Assembly: GCF_002289565.1 (NCBI RefSeq)
Contig: NZ_NTFY01000061.1
Span: 62,001-126,000 of the forward strand
Length of the DNA stretch: 64,000 nt
Source of the DNA: Rhodopirellula sp. SM50
GTDB lineage: Bacteria > Planctomycetota > Planctomycetia > Pirellulales > Pirellulaceae
Direction of reading: 5' to 3'
The notes under the pieces are model-generated. The model ran no database searches and was not told the origin of the DNA. It saw only the letters and a list, made by a program, of their open reading frames with translations. The position numbers and the translations under genes were made by a program. Positions 19,801 through 30,500 of this stretch are shown in pieces. Position 1 is the stretch's first letter. Each line of letters starts with the position of its first letter.

Positions 19801-20930
19801 AGTGGATCGGGGCGTTCCTCAGGATCCCGACGAAGTAGCTGCATTGCCAACTCGACGAGATCCGTTGGAGCCCCTGGAACGATCGGCATTGCCGGGGGAT
19901 CATCACGCATCTTCCGAGTCAGCAAGCGGACCACTGAATCTTCTCTAAAAGGGAGCTGACCGCAGATCGCTTCATAGATCATTGCGCCAACGGCGTACCA
20001 ATCGGCCGCGCCATCCACCGATGCCCCCGATGCCTGCTCTGGAGCCATATAGACTGGCGTGCCGGCAACGCGCTGCAAACTCGCGTCCCCAGAATGTTCT
20101 TGTTCGAATGCCAAGCCGAAATCGAGTACGACAACACGTCCTTCATCGGTCACCATCACATTGGAGGGTTTGAGATCTCGGTGAATGATTTGATTGCCAT
20201 GTAGCGCCAACACGGCGGACGTCAGCTGGGCGAGTGATGATCGGAGTCTCGACTCGTCAAGTTGATCGCCGGGCCGTACGTGTGATCGAAAGTCTGTTCC
20301 GCTGATCAAATCCATCGTCAAGAACCAGAATCCGCCATCCGATTCCAAGGAGTGCAATCCGATCAAGTGCGGATGATTGATCTCCGCCATTCGGCGAAAC
20401 TCGCGTTTGAAAAAGTGCAGGCTGTCGCCGTCAACTGCCGGAAGCGTCTTCAACGCGACATGGTCACCGCGTCTCAGATGCACTGCCTCGAAAACCGCGC
20501 CCATCCCGCCCTCTCCGAGCTTCCGCAGCAAACGGTACTTCCCCAGAAGATCACCGCTCGGCATCTGTTCGGTCGCGGAGCGGTCGGCCATGTGAGTCGA
20601 CGCGAAACCCGCGTCTGGCCGCTGTGCGACCGACACGGTCTCGTAAAATACACCACGGATGACGCCCGAATGCTCTGGCATTTCCCGAATGTAGTCTTCG
20701 GTCTGCGGGACCTCCCCTCGGCTCCTCCTGTTGCGTAAATCAATGTGCAGAAGATTCCGGAGCAGAGCTGGTTGTCCCGACGGCTCAATCGTTCGCACGA
20801 GTTCCGAGACGGCGGGCGCAGAATTCGCATGGCACTGGGCCAAGAATGCCGTGCAGGTCGCTTGAATCTGGTCAAAGGCAAGCGTCGAAGTTTTCTCCGA
20901 GTCTGCTGAGATACTGTCGTCGAAACGCAT
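16884..20930 (-). CDS. Ser/Thr protein kinase fused to AAA-type ATPase and helical repeat region
   Basis: This 1348-residue protein is a multidomain signalling kinase. Residues 1-125 form the acidic N-terminal region common in planctomycete kinases. The kinase domain runs about 131-390 with LGEGGMGAVFEAVH, catalytic K161, HRDLKPSN (H250-R-D252), DFG at 270 and APE at 296. An AAA/MalT-type ATPase follows, with Walker A GRSGEGKTSL (431-440) and Walker B-like VVMFADDLQW. The C-terminal 550 residues are helical and probably TPR-like, with no membrane segment. The layout resembles PknK-type kinases, in which the ATPase-TPR part senses or scaffolds. All kinase catalytic residues are present, so it should be active. 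Its targets are unknown. It ends convergent to the PEP-CTERM gene and is followed upstream by a 308-bp spacer. Confidence 0.9.
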   Translation of the reverse strand: MRFDDSISADSEKTSTLAFDQIQATCTAFLAQCHANSAPAVSELVRTIEPSGQPALLRNLLHIDLRNRRSRGEVPQTEDYIREMPEHSGVIRGVFYETVSVAQRPDAGFASTHMADRSATEQMPSGDLLGKYRLLRKLGEGGMGAVFEAVHLRRGDHVALKTLPAVDGDSLHFFKREFRRMAEINHPHLIGLHSLESDGGFWFLTMDLISGTDFRSHVRPGDQLDESRLRSSLAQLTSAVLALHGNQIIHRDLKPSNVMVTDEGRVVVLDFGLAFEQEHSGDASLQRVAGTPVYMAPEQASGASVDGAADWYAVGAMIYEAICGQLPFREDSVVRLLTRKMRDDPPAMPIVPGAPTDLVELAMQLLRRDPEERPDPLELAGKVSKSLQPQASNLGRSGAVLVGRDRHLSQLQDLYEYAKANEVPQVAFVRGRSGEGKTSLVEHFLKELAEQDESLVVLSGRCYDRESVPFKALDSLIDALAGYLSKLPEEQSASLIPADAVFLASVFPVLGRVGAIQKLSKEGGPQLDPQQVRTRAFESLRGILCRLSKERRVVMFADDLQWGDADSAEVMGDILRGPDAPAVVFIGSNRSEEADTSPFLSRWNESADELGIASYQVVVSQLTVEECVYLTVALVGEDTEVVRRRAFEFAQQTGGNPFLLTELIGCFDPQADSFRVMPIHEVIESKLERLPPEAASILHAIAVSGQSSHLEEVARAVGHEQISHAIVTHMRSEKLVRLIGDDVSSSVDTYHDKIRETVLSRMSDDHRKGLHGSLGASIEQSCGGISERDLRQALGGEQQPNAALLERVYDLSYHFDLAGCREKAYTYAMLAAEQASRQFSQRVAADQYAIARRNKPAHDREAEFRIARGEGRALSLLGDYEAAAKTLEGADSLTSEPFQQAQIFGLLGEIAHKQGKVRLGISSYTLALRRLGHFVPGSVPAVFVALMYETFVQVLHTLLPSRAYQRDVALSDEQELAVELANRKSMVSYSDNSLRMLWAHLKGFNLAETRKPSLGLAYAYGLHPAPVSAFGMHRRGTRYSDIAIETAKQFEDLLTQGHSYGIRSMAFHGGAEHEAAVESGWKSLELLERAGDSYLMFLAESHVALSSHRLADVRTAIEVASDGFERSIRLGEHMSARGLLYTWSVATNGNLSFEELRCCFTDDSEDKFSTALVAIGEGIWHLHHERFDLAVESFSQACDVGRRNFIISPYTVSGAIWLVTAKRQQADAIESNVERKRRLRELCRFAKRGNLLSRLYPSTQPHARRELGLMLSAIGKKNRGRAQLQLSIKLAEEHGDQWEKTLSEIALGQVEEELGASRRSEQTTEAKEFLDRLEAEIKAEMVDRTRFR

Positions 20931-21238
20931 ATGACGCCACTAATAGAATCCTATCTCCCAACTCGGTGGCATCGAGCGACCCCCAAAACGACTCTCTTTG
21001 CAAACTCGGGAAATGGCAACGTAGCACGGTCGTCAACCACCGCTCTGAATCGTCGCCTTGCACACGGCAATTTGACTTCATCCATTGTAATCCATCTCCC
21101 CAGCCGGAGCGGCTGCGAATCCGATGGAGGCGCAAGTCGCAATGAGCAATGGTTCCCCCCCACACGATCGCGGGATTTCACGATGGCACGTCGTTCATTT
21201 GATGCGCAAACCGCTTGTGATTTGAGGTCAAATGCTGC
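20931..21238. other. Upstream region of the kinase gene
   Basis: This 308-bp spacer lies between the kinase start and the end of a small membrane protein gene on the same strand. It should hold the kinase promoter. I see no convincing -35/-10 pair, repeat or RNA element. Confidence 0.4.
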
Positions 21239-21466
21239 TTACATTGTTTCGGAAGCCGAGTCGTCGCGCGCTGGAGGTTCGGGCGAACGTCGATCTTCGA
21301 CAGCAATGACCAGGGTAGCGACAAAGGCGTGAACCAAAATCACCATACCGGCCACCCCGACTGCCGAGTTTTGAATGGAGTAACCGAGCAGGGCAGTCAC
21401 GATGCCAATCGCCAATGCCAACTTCTGAAACACTCGATAGTAACCCGGGCTGGGAATCTCATTCAT
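21239..21466 (-). CDS. Small membrane protein, unknown
   Basis: This is a 75-residue frame with two predicted membrane segments, at about 15-31 (LALAIGIVTALLGYSI) and 36-55 (VGVAGMVILVHAFVATLVIA), and a charged C-terminal tail. On the coding strand a short AGG lies about eight bases before the ATG. It sits between the giant FG-GAP protein gene (54 bp after that gene's stop) and the kinase gene, all on the same strand, so it may be read through from upstream. I do not recognise a family. The clean two-helix pattern and placement support a real gene, but proof is lacking. Confidence 0.6.
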   Translation of the reverse strand: MNEIPSPGYYRVFQKLALAIGIVTALLGYSIQNSAVGVAGMVILVHAFVATLVIAVEDRRSPEPPARDDSASETM

Positions 21467-21519
21467 GATGAACCTGTCGGTGTTCTTGAGGGTGAGTTGC
21501 GTTGAGGGAGAAAGATGAT

Positions 21520-24500
21520 TTACAGATCCACGTCCAGTTGATCGAGCAGATTCAGTTCTCCGTTGCCGATGCCCAGGAACAGCGCATCGACGTCTTCGTT
21601 TCGACGAAAATTATCTTCATCCCATAACATGCTTGCCGTGTCGTCGTCGGGATTGTACACGAACACGTCTCCGTCTTTGAAACTCGCATCGTCGTCGCCC
21701 ACGGTCACCGTTCGGCTGACCGTCAGGAGGATACGACCGTCGGAGAGGACGTGCGCGCCATCGACGTTGATGCTGCGGTCGGCCCAACGGTGTCCGAAGA
21801 CTTGGCGTCCTGTCGCGTTGAGTAGGTTGTGATCAAAATAGAGTGAGCTATCGGCAAGACTCCCGTCATGGCGAAGTCGGATGCGGATCAGATCACCGGG
21901 GTGGTACGATCGACCGTCCGCCAGTGAACGAGGGTTGTCGATCGAGATCACCAGATCACCGTCGGGGGCCATGCTGATGGCGTCGATTCCGGTCCAGAAC
22001 GATCTCGCACCAAAGAGCTGTTCTTCGGTCGCGATCATCCGCGCCGTTTGGTGCAGCCCTTCGGGGTTGTCTGGGTTTCGCTCGAGCCACTTGTCGCCAA
22101 AGAATTGGACCAGTCCTCCGTTCCTGAAATCCTGGCCTCCAACATTTCCGCGGCCATTGGTCGACAGGATCATGCTGCCGTCGGCCAACATGTGGAACGC
22201 GTCCAGGTTTGGCGACCACCACGAGAACCACGGATGAGACAATTCGGAGTGATCGAACAGCACCTCGCCGCTGCTGGTGCCCGTCATATCTGCACGATGA
22301 AGTGTCACCCATTCATCACCATCCACGTTCAACCGGGCACGTGTCGAGGTGGACACGAACAATTCCCCCACAACCGCCGTGCGGCCGGTGCTGCTGCCGG
22401 AGGCGTCGCCCGCCCAGTCGGCATCGCCGTCGGTCGCGACGACAAGGATTTCGTAGACACCGATTCCGTAGTCGTTGAAGTCCAACGCGCCGGACGCATT
22501 GGAAAGGTCCGTCGACGAGTAAATGATTTCTGGGCCGTTACCGGAATCACGAGTGACGGTGACCGACAGAGCCGAAAGCTCCGAATCGTCCTGAATTGAC
22601 CAGGAAAACCGATTGTCATCGATTTCAAGCTCGGTTCCGCTTGAGCCGCCGATCTCAATCAGCGGCGCATCGACGTCATCATCACTGACGGTGACCGTCC
22701 GAGTCGCGTTAGTGGTCGCGCCATGGACGTCTGTCGCCGTCAGCGTGACTTCAAAGACGCCGACTCCCTGATCGTTCAAATCAACGCGACCCATGGCGGC
22801 AACTGTTCCGGACAGGGAATCGATCGGCTGACCGTCCTTCTCGACGGTGACCGCAACGGTATCCAGGTCGTCCTCAATATCACCGACTTGCCAGACGAAG
22901 TGTTGATCGAGGTTGTCGGTTTCGGCGCCCGCGGAACCGGAAACCAGAATGACCGGCGCGTCATTCTGGCCTCGAACCGTGACGGTGACGATGGCCGTCG
23001 CGGTTCCGCCGTCTCCGTCGCTGATGGAATACGTGAAGGTGTCGAGCGCCGATTCGCCAACGTCCAGCGATTCGAATTGACCGTTCGCGTCGTAGCGAAT
23101 CACAGCGCCGTCGATGGTCACGAGGCCGATGGTGTTCGAATCGTCAACGTCCGTGATTGAAAGCGTATCGTCCTCCGACGAGGCGATATCGTTTGCGAGT
23201 ACCTCGATCGCGACGGAACTGCTATCTTCCTCGACCGTGGCCTCATCGGCGACCGCGATCGGGTCGAAGTTTTCGGCGGTCACATGGACGGTGTCCGTGG
23301 CGGACTCGCCGTCATCGTCCGTGACGGTATAGCTGATCGTGTAGACGCCTTCCATGTTCGGCGTGAAGCTTAGGTTGCGCGTGTCGGCGTCTGGAATGAT
23401 CTGGCCATTCGACGACTCGACTTGCCACAGGAACGTGTGGGTATCGCCGCTGCCAGGATCGCTGAACGCGTCGACGAAGCTCACGGTACTGCCCTCCTCG
23501 ACGGTGAAGTCGGTACCCAGGTTAACCGTGGGCGCGACGTTGTTGACCGAGAAGTTCAGCGTTCGGCTGGCGATGATCTGATCGCCTGCGGCGACGTTGT
23601 ATTGGAACCGAGCCAACCCGTCATCGAAGGCGCTAAATCGCACGGTGCGATCGTCGGCCAGGATTGTGGCGGAACCGTTGGTCGCGGCCGTCGCGGTGAA
23701 GCTGAGATCCGTTTCGGCCAGGTCGGTTGTGAACGCCGATAGATCATATTCGTGCGTTCCTTCGTCGATCGTGAGGTAGACGCTGTCGACGTCAAGCGAA
23801 ACGAAACTGTCCGCATCGTCCTTCTTTTGGTTCACGATCTGTTGTTGAATCTCGAACCCCGAATGGAGACGAGTTGCATCCATCTTGTAGGCGTTGCCCA
23901 CCGCGGCAATGACCTTGTCGCCCGGATGATGAAGCAGGTCTCCCTCGCCGTGAATGATGACGGTGTTGCGGCCGGGATCGTCGGCGGTCCCCAGATCCAG
24001 CTTGCCGCCCACCACGTCGATCGCCGGTTGGCTGGCGGTGGTCGTTTCTTCGATGACGCTGTTCCGCAGTGTCAGCGATCCATCGAGAACGCGGATGGTC
24101 GGTGCGTCCGTGTCGTTGATGAACGTGATGTTGTCCACGATCAACTGTCCCGACTCGAGCGTCAAAGCGGGCGACGCGCCGGGGAAGTACACTCCGCCGG
24201 AACCGACGAGCTTGACCGTGATTCCCGCAGGGAGATTGATCGACGTTCCGGAATAGGTCCCAGACTTCAGATTCAGTACAATTTCAAGTGCTTCGCCATT
24301 GCTGAAATCCAGATCGTCAAGCTGTTTGATTTCATCAAGTGTCGGCCAAAGCGAATCGACGTCGACGTCGATATTCAGCGTTGGCTCGTGCTCAGCCAAC
24401 GCTTCGTCTACCCAGCTTTGCACGCTTTGATCCAGGCTCGACAGTTCTAGCACGGATGGAAAGGTCGCCCCGCCATACACGACGTAACCTTCGCCGGAGC

Positions 24501-27500
24501 GTCCCCAGACAATTACATCGTCAATTCCATCATTGTTCAGGTCCCCAGTAGCACTGACGGAACGTCCAGATTCGTCTCCGACTGCGGCGCCTCTGAGCAC
24601 GAAGCCGTTGGCCCCGTCCAGCGATCCGAGATCCAGGAACGACGAGAAGGATTCTCCACCGAACACCACATAGCTTTCACCAGCGTATGATTTTCCATCG
24701 GGGTCGGCGGCATTCGCTCCGATAATCACGTCGTCAATTCCATCGTTGTTCAGGTCCCCAGCAGCACTGACGGAAATCCCTGATTGGTCACCGGCTGCGG
24801 CGCCTCTGAGGACAAAGCCGTTGCCTCCGTCCAACGATCCGAGATCCAGGACCGACGGGAAAGACTCTCCACCGAACACGACGTAGCTCTCACCAGCCGC
24901 ATTGTTACCATTTGGGCGAGCGGCCCAAGCTCCGATGATCACATCGTCGATTTCATCATTGTTCATGTCCCCAGCAGCACTGACGGAATATCCAGAGTAA
25001 TTACCCCATGCGGCGCCTCTGAGGACAAAGCCCTTGGTCCCGGCCAATGATCCGAGATCCAGGACCGACGAGAAGGACTCTGACCCGAACACCACATAGC
25101 TTTCACCAGCCGAAATTTTTCCATCGGGGTCGGCCCTCCACGCTCCGATAATCACATCGTCAATTTCATCATTGTTCATGTCCCCAGCAGCACTGACGGA
25201 CCATCCAGATTGGTCACCGGCCGCGGCGCCTTTGAGGATGAAGCCGTTGGCCTCGTCCAACGATCCGAGGTCCAGGACCGAGGGGAAGGAATCTCCACCG
25301 AACACGACGTAGCTCTCACCAGCCGTATTCTTCTCATCGGGGTCGGCGGCCCACGCTCCAATAATCACATCGTCAATTTCATCGTTGTTCAGGTCCCCAG
25401 CAGCACTGACGGAATATCCAGAGTGGTCAGAAGCCGCGGCGCCTCTGAGGACAAAGCCCTTGGTCCCGTCCAATGATCCGAGATCCAGGAACGACGGCAA
25501 GGAGTCTCCCCCGAATACCACATAGCTTTCACCAGCGAATGATTTACCATCGGGGTCGGCGGCATTCGCTCCGATAATCACGTCGTCAATCCCATCGTTG
25601 TTCAGGTCCCCAGCAGCACTGACGGAAATCCCTGATTGGTCACCGGCTACGGCGCCTCTGAGGACCAAGCCGTTGTCCCCGTCCAACGATCCGAGATCGA
25701 GGACCGACGGCAAGGAGTCTCCCCCGAATACCACATAGCTTTCACCAGCATTAGATTTACCATCGGGGTTGGCGTTGGACGCCCCGATAATCACATCGTC
25801 ATACCCGTCATCGTTTAGGTCCCCGGCAGCGCTGACGGAGTACCCAGAATTGTCACCGGCTGCGGCGCCTCTGATGACAAAGCCGTCGAGGTTGGGGATC
25901 GTTCCAGTTCCGAGACTCCGGCTGAGTACAGCGTTCTCCGTGGCTCCGCTGAGCAGAATGCTGAAGTACTCATGCGACTCGGACCGGGTATCGCCATTCA
26001 CTTCGATGGTGATTGTCTTTTGAGACTCACCGTCGGCAAACGTCAACGTGCCGCTTGTCGATTCATAGTCATTATCGGCGACTGTCGCCGTGACATCGCT
26101 CGTCTGGTAGTCGACGCTGACTTCGCCTGTCAGATTTCCACTTCTTATTACCGTGAAGACAAATTCTGTGATGCCAACCGCTCCCTCCACTTCGGTCACA
26201 TCGTCGATCGAAAGAAACGCAAACGGAGATTCTGAGATCGTTACGACATGATCTTCCACCTCACCGTTGTTGGCGGGGCCGGTGGGATCAGCAGCGGCGG
26301 CGTCGCTGCTCAAACGAAAACGGGCGTAGGTCGTGCCCAGTGTTGTTTCGGGAACCGTGGGAAACACCAGTTCCACGTCGCCGGTAAAGCCGGCGGGGAT
26401 CAACAATTGGCCGTCGGGCGCCTGACCGGGCAGGATGACGGCGGTCGCTTTCTCATTCGGTTGAAAACCGTCGGCTCCCGAGTAATCGATCCAGCCATGC
26501 AGCTTCGCGTCTTCGATCGTATCGTTGGTCACATAGACGCGGACCACGGGTGCTTCGCCCCAGTTTAGAAACAGATCGGTCGCGTCAACGATCCCGTCTT
26601 CGTCGTTGCCCCCCGAACCGATCAAGTCGTCGCTGGAAGCGGCCGCGTTCGGCGCTGCCGTCAATTCCGCGTCGAACAAAGAGCCGAGCCGCAACGGTTT
26701 GCCGGCGCGATGCGAGGGCGTGCCGTACTCGGCGGGCGCGTCGCCATAGTCTCGATCGACAATCGTCACCTCGTAGTCTTCGACTTCCCCATCGGAATAC
26801 GGGCCGACCGGGCTCGCAGCGGCGTCATCCGTGGTCAGCCGAAACCGCGCGTAAGTTTGCCCCGAATGATCGGTTTGCAGTTCGGGAAATTTGAGCGTCG
26901 CGATTTCCTGCTCCGCTGCGGCGGAAACGTCGACCCATTGGTACTCGCCCGCGCTCATTTCGAAAACGCCATTGCCGTTGATGTCGATCCAGCCGTGAAG
27001 CTTCGCAAGCCCAGCTGTACGGTTGGTCACAACGACGTTCACCGCAGGCGCGGCACCGAGTGTCAACGTCAAGTCTGTTCGCGAATTGGGTAATCCGTCG
27101 TCGCCATCTTCGCTCGATGCATCGGAAAACGCGTCCAACTCGCCGTCCACGCCGCTGCCCAAAAACACGTCCGAGCTGATCGTGTGAACGGGCCCGCCGC
27201 TGGCGGCCGTGGTTTGGTAGGGCGCCGGGGCGTCGCCGTAGTCTTTGTCCAGAATCGCGATCAGGTAGTCTTCCACTTCGCCGTCCGTCGCGGGACCGGT
27301 CGGGAAGGCGGCCGCGGCATCGGTACTCAGGCGGAACCGCGCGTAGGTGTTACCGGAGAAGCCTTCCGGGACGCTGGGAAACGTCAGCGGGACGGTCACG
27401 CCGGTTGTCCCATCGGGAACGACCGCCCAGGCATACTCGGTTTCGACATCACTGGCGAACTCACCGTTTTGATCGAAGTCGATCCAACCGTACAACCTGG

Positions 27501-30500
27501 CCTCAGCGCCGGCGTTGTTGGTGACGCGCAGATCGACTTGTGGCGTGGCGCCGACCGTCAGTTGCAAACGGGCCGGATCCAGCACGCCGTCTTCATCGTT
27601 GCGGCCGCTTCCCGATTCGTCATCACCGGTGGCCGCGGGATTGGGAGTCGGAGCGGGCTCGCCATCGACAAAGGCCCCCAGGTAGATGCGGTAATCCAGG
27701 TCGTGCGACGGACCTTCGTCTTCGGGCAGCGTGTTGTAGTTGCCAGGTCCGCCGGGCCCGCCGACCTCGCGATCGAGATACAGCACGTGTTTTGTGCCCA
27801 GCGCCAGTTCGGGAACGCCGTTGTTGTCTCGATCGGCCAACGTCGTCAGGTGTCTTCCCCAGGCCAGGTTGGCCGGCCCGGTGATGATCACCGAAGAACT
27901 CAACATGCTGCCGTCGGGCTTGAGCATGATCGCGTAGACCTGCCCGCTGTCGGCTCCGCCGGCGTCCGAGCCGCTGGCGCCGACGGCAATGTCAGGCGTT
28001 CCGTCATCATTCATATCGCCCAGCAAAGCCACCGCATCACCGAAGAAGTCGTTCCGCTGCAGCGAAATACCTGAACTGGCCGTTATCTTCGTGGTCTGTT
28101 TGAACGAACCGTCCTTGTCCATCAGCACAATGTAGACGCCGCCCGTATCGACGTTGTTGTCGCGGAGTCGATCGGCGCCGACCACAAGATCCGTCGTTCC
28201 ATCGCCGTTGAAGTCGCCCAGGCTGGCCAGAGACGAGCCGAACCCGCCCTGGTCTGGGCCGACGTTGCGAACATATCTGTCAACCGAGCCGCTGTCGTTC
28301 AGGAACAACGTATAGACGAAGTTGCCGGCCGGATCGGAGACCGCTAGATCGATGTTGCCGTCGCCGTCCAAGTCGCCAAGCGACTCGACACTTTGCGCGA
28401 ATTCGGGACGACTGTTGGTGATCACCGGGCCGCCGTTGATCCCGCTGGCGATTTTGGTCGAACTCAGATAGCCGCCCTCGCCGTCAAGCAGCACGACGTA
28501 CAGCGAATTCGTTGATCGCAGCACCATGTCCGGGATGTCGTCGTCGTTGAAGTCGCCGATCGCCACCGGGCCGCCGGCGCCAACCGCGGCGTCGGGGTCC
28601 GGAGATGGCATCGGGACAACGCTTTCAACCTCGCCGGCGGCGTTCATATGTAGGAACGACATCGCCAATCCGCCGTCATCGAGTTCGGCGAGCCCGCCAA
28701 AATCGCTGATCCCATCACCGTTAACGTCGCCCAATTCCTCGAGGGCCGCGATCGATCCCTTGTAGAAGCCGTCAGGCGAATCCTGGATGTCGATGACGGA
28801 AACGTCGGTGGCGATTCCCGTATCGGGCGCGTCGCCGAAGTCGGGCCTTTCTCGGGTGAGGTGGAGGATGTACGCGGCCCCACCCGCCCATTCGTTGTTC
28901 GCGCCGACCAGGATGTCGCGCATGCCGTTGCCGTCGCGGTCTTCCAACACGGTCAAGGAAGAGCCAAACCAGGCCGGGGAGTTATCGGGTTTTTCAAGAA
29001 TCGGACCGCCGTTAAAACCGTCCGCGATCTTGCTTGTACTCAAGATCGAGCCATCATCGTTCAGTAAAAGGAAGTGAACGGCGCCATGGTCCTTTCCGCC
29101 GGTGTCGTCTCCGATCGCGCCGACGGCCAGCGCTGCGACGGCGGGGCCGTCGCCGTCCAGGTCGCCCATCGCCGCGACGGAGAAGCCAAACTGATCGTAG
29201 GCGCTGATGGCCGCGCCGCTATCGCGAGCCAGTCGAGTGGAACTTTTGACCGTGCCATTGCGGTTCAGGTTCAGCAGGTAGACGGCGCCCATATCGCGCT
29301 CGACTGCCTCATTGCCGTGTTCGCCTTTCGGCGCGTCACGTCCCGATGAGCCGACGGCCAGGTCAGGAATCAGATCGCCGTTGAAGTCGCCCAACGCCGC
29401 GACCGAACTGCCGAAGTAGTCGGTGCTGGCAAGGTCCGGACCGCCGCCGATATTCCTGCCGATCTTGGTTGAGCTCTTCACCGTTCCGTTTGCGTTCATG
29501 AACAGGACATAGACCGCCCCTGCTCGCGTGACGCCGCCCGAGTCGCGAATGGCGCCGACGGCGAGATCGACAACGCCGTCCTCATTCAGGTCGCCAATCG
29601 CCGTCACCGACGTCCCAAAGCGATCGTCGCTCGATAGCAGCGGACCGCCATTGATTTCGCTGCCGATGACGACTTCATCGGTTGCCGCTCCGTCGGCGCC
29701 CAGAAAGACGATGTGGACCGTACCGGTGCGCACGTCTTCGCTCGATTCGCCGAAACCGCCGACCGCCAACGCCGCGACGCTGGGACCGTCGCCGTCCAGG
29801 TCGCCCAACGCGGCAACGGAACCGCCGAAGCTGTTAAATGAGTCGCTGGCGTCGCTGGTCAAATGAGTCCGGCGGAAGTCGAAGCCCGCAGCGTTCATCA
29901 ACAGGACGCTGACGCGATTCTGCTGCGTCGAACCCACCGCGAAGTCCTCGACGCCGTCACCGTTGATGTCTCCGATCGACGCCACGGCTCCTCCGAACTG
30001 GCCGAAGAATGGGTTCGGATCAATCTTGATCGTTTGCTTCGAGCTGATCGCGGGGGGGCTGGTGACGGTGACCTGATAGTCGCGGACATTTCCATCGATG
30101 ACCGTGCCCGTTGGTTCGGACGCCCGCAGGTCGGTGCTGAAACGGAACCGCGCGTACGTGGTTCCTTCCAGTCCGCCGGGAATCTGCGGGAACACGATCG
30201 TGACAGTGTCGCCGTCCGCCTGGGAGGCTCCGGCCGGGACTTCGACCGCAGCCCGTTCGGCTTCGTCGAACAGTCCGTCCAGGTTGGTGTCGATCCAACC
30301 AAAGAGGGTCACCGGCGTTTCCAGGTCGTTGGTGACCGGGATCGTGATCACGGCCGGTTCGCCGCCTTTGAGCGTAAACGCGGTTTCCGAATCCGGTACG
30401 GTTCCCATCGACACGGGCGAGTTAGTGGACGACACCCAGTTCCCGCTCGACGACCAATTCGTTTGGAAGTTCTGGTGAACGGGGCCGTCGTCGGTCCACT

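Noticed and set aside
24424-25884. CRISPR-like regular spacing
   Set aside because: The period is 213 bp, a multiple of three, and the units are coding FG-GAP repeats without variable spacers.
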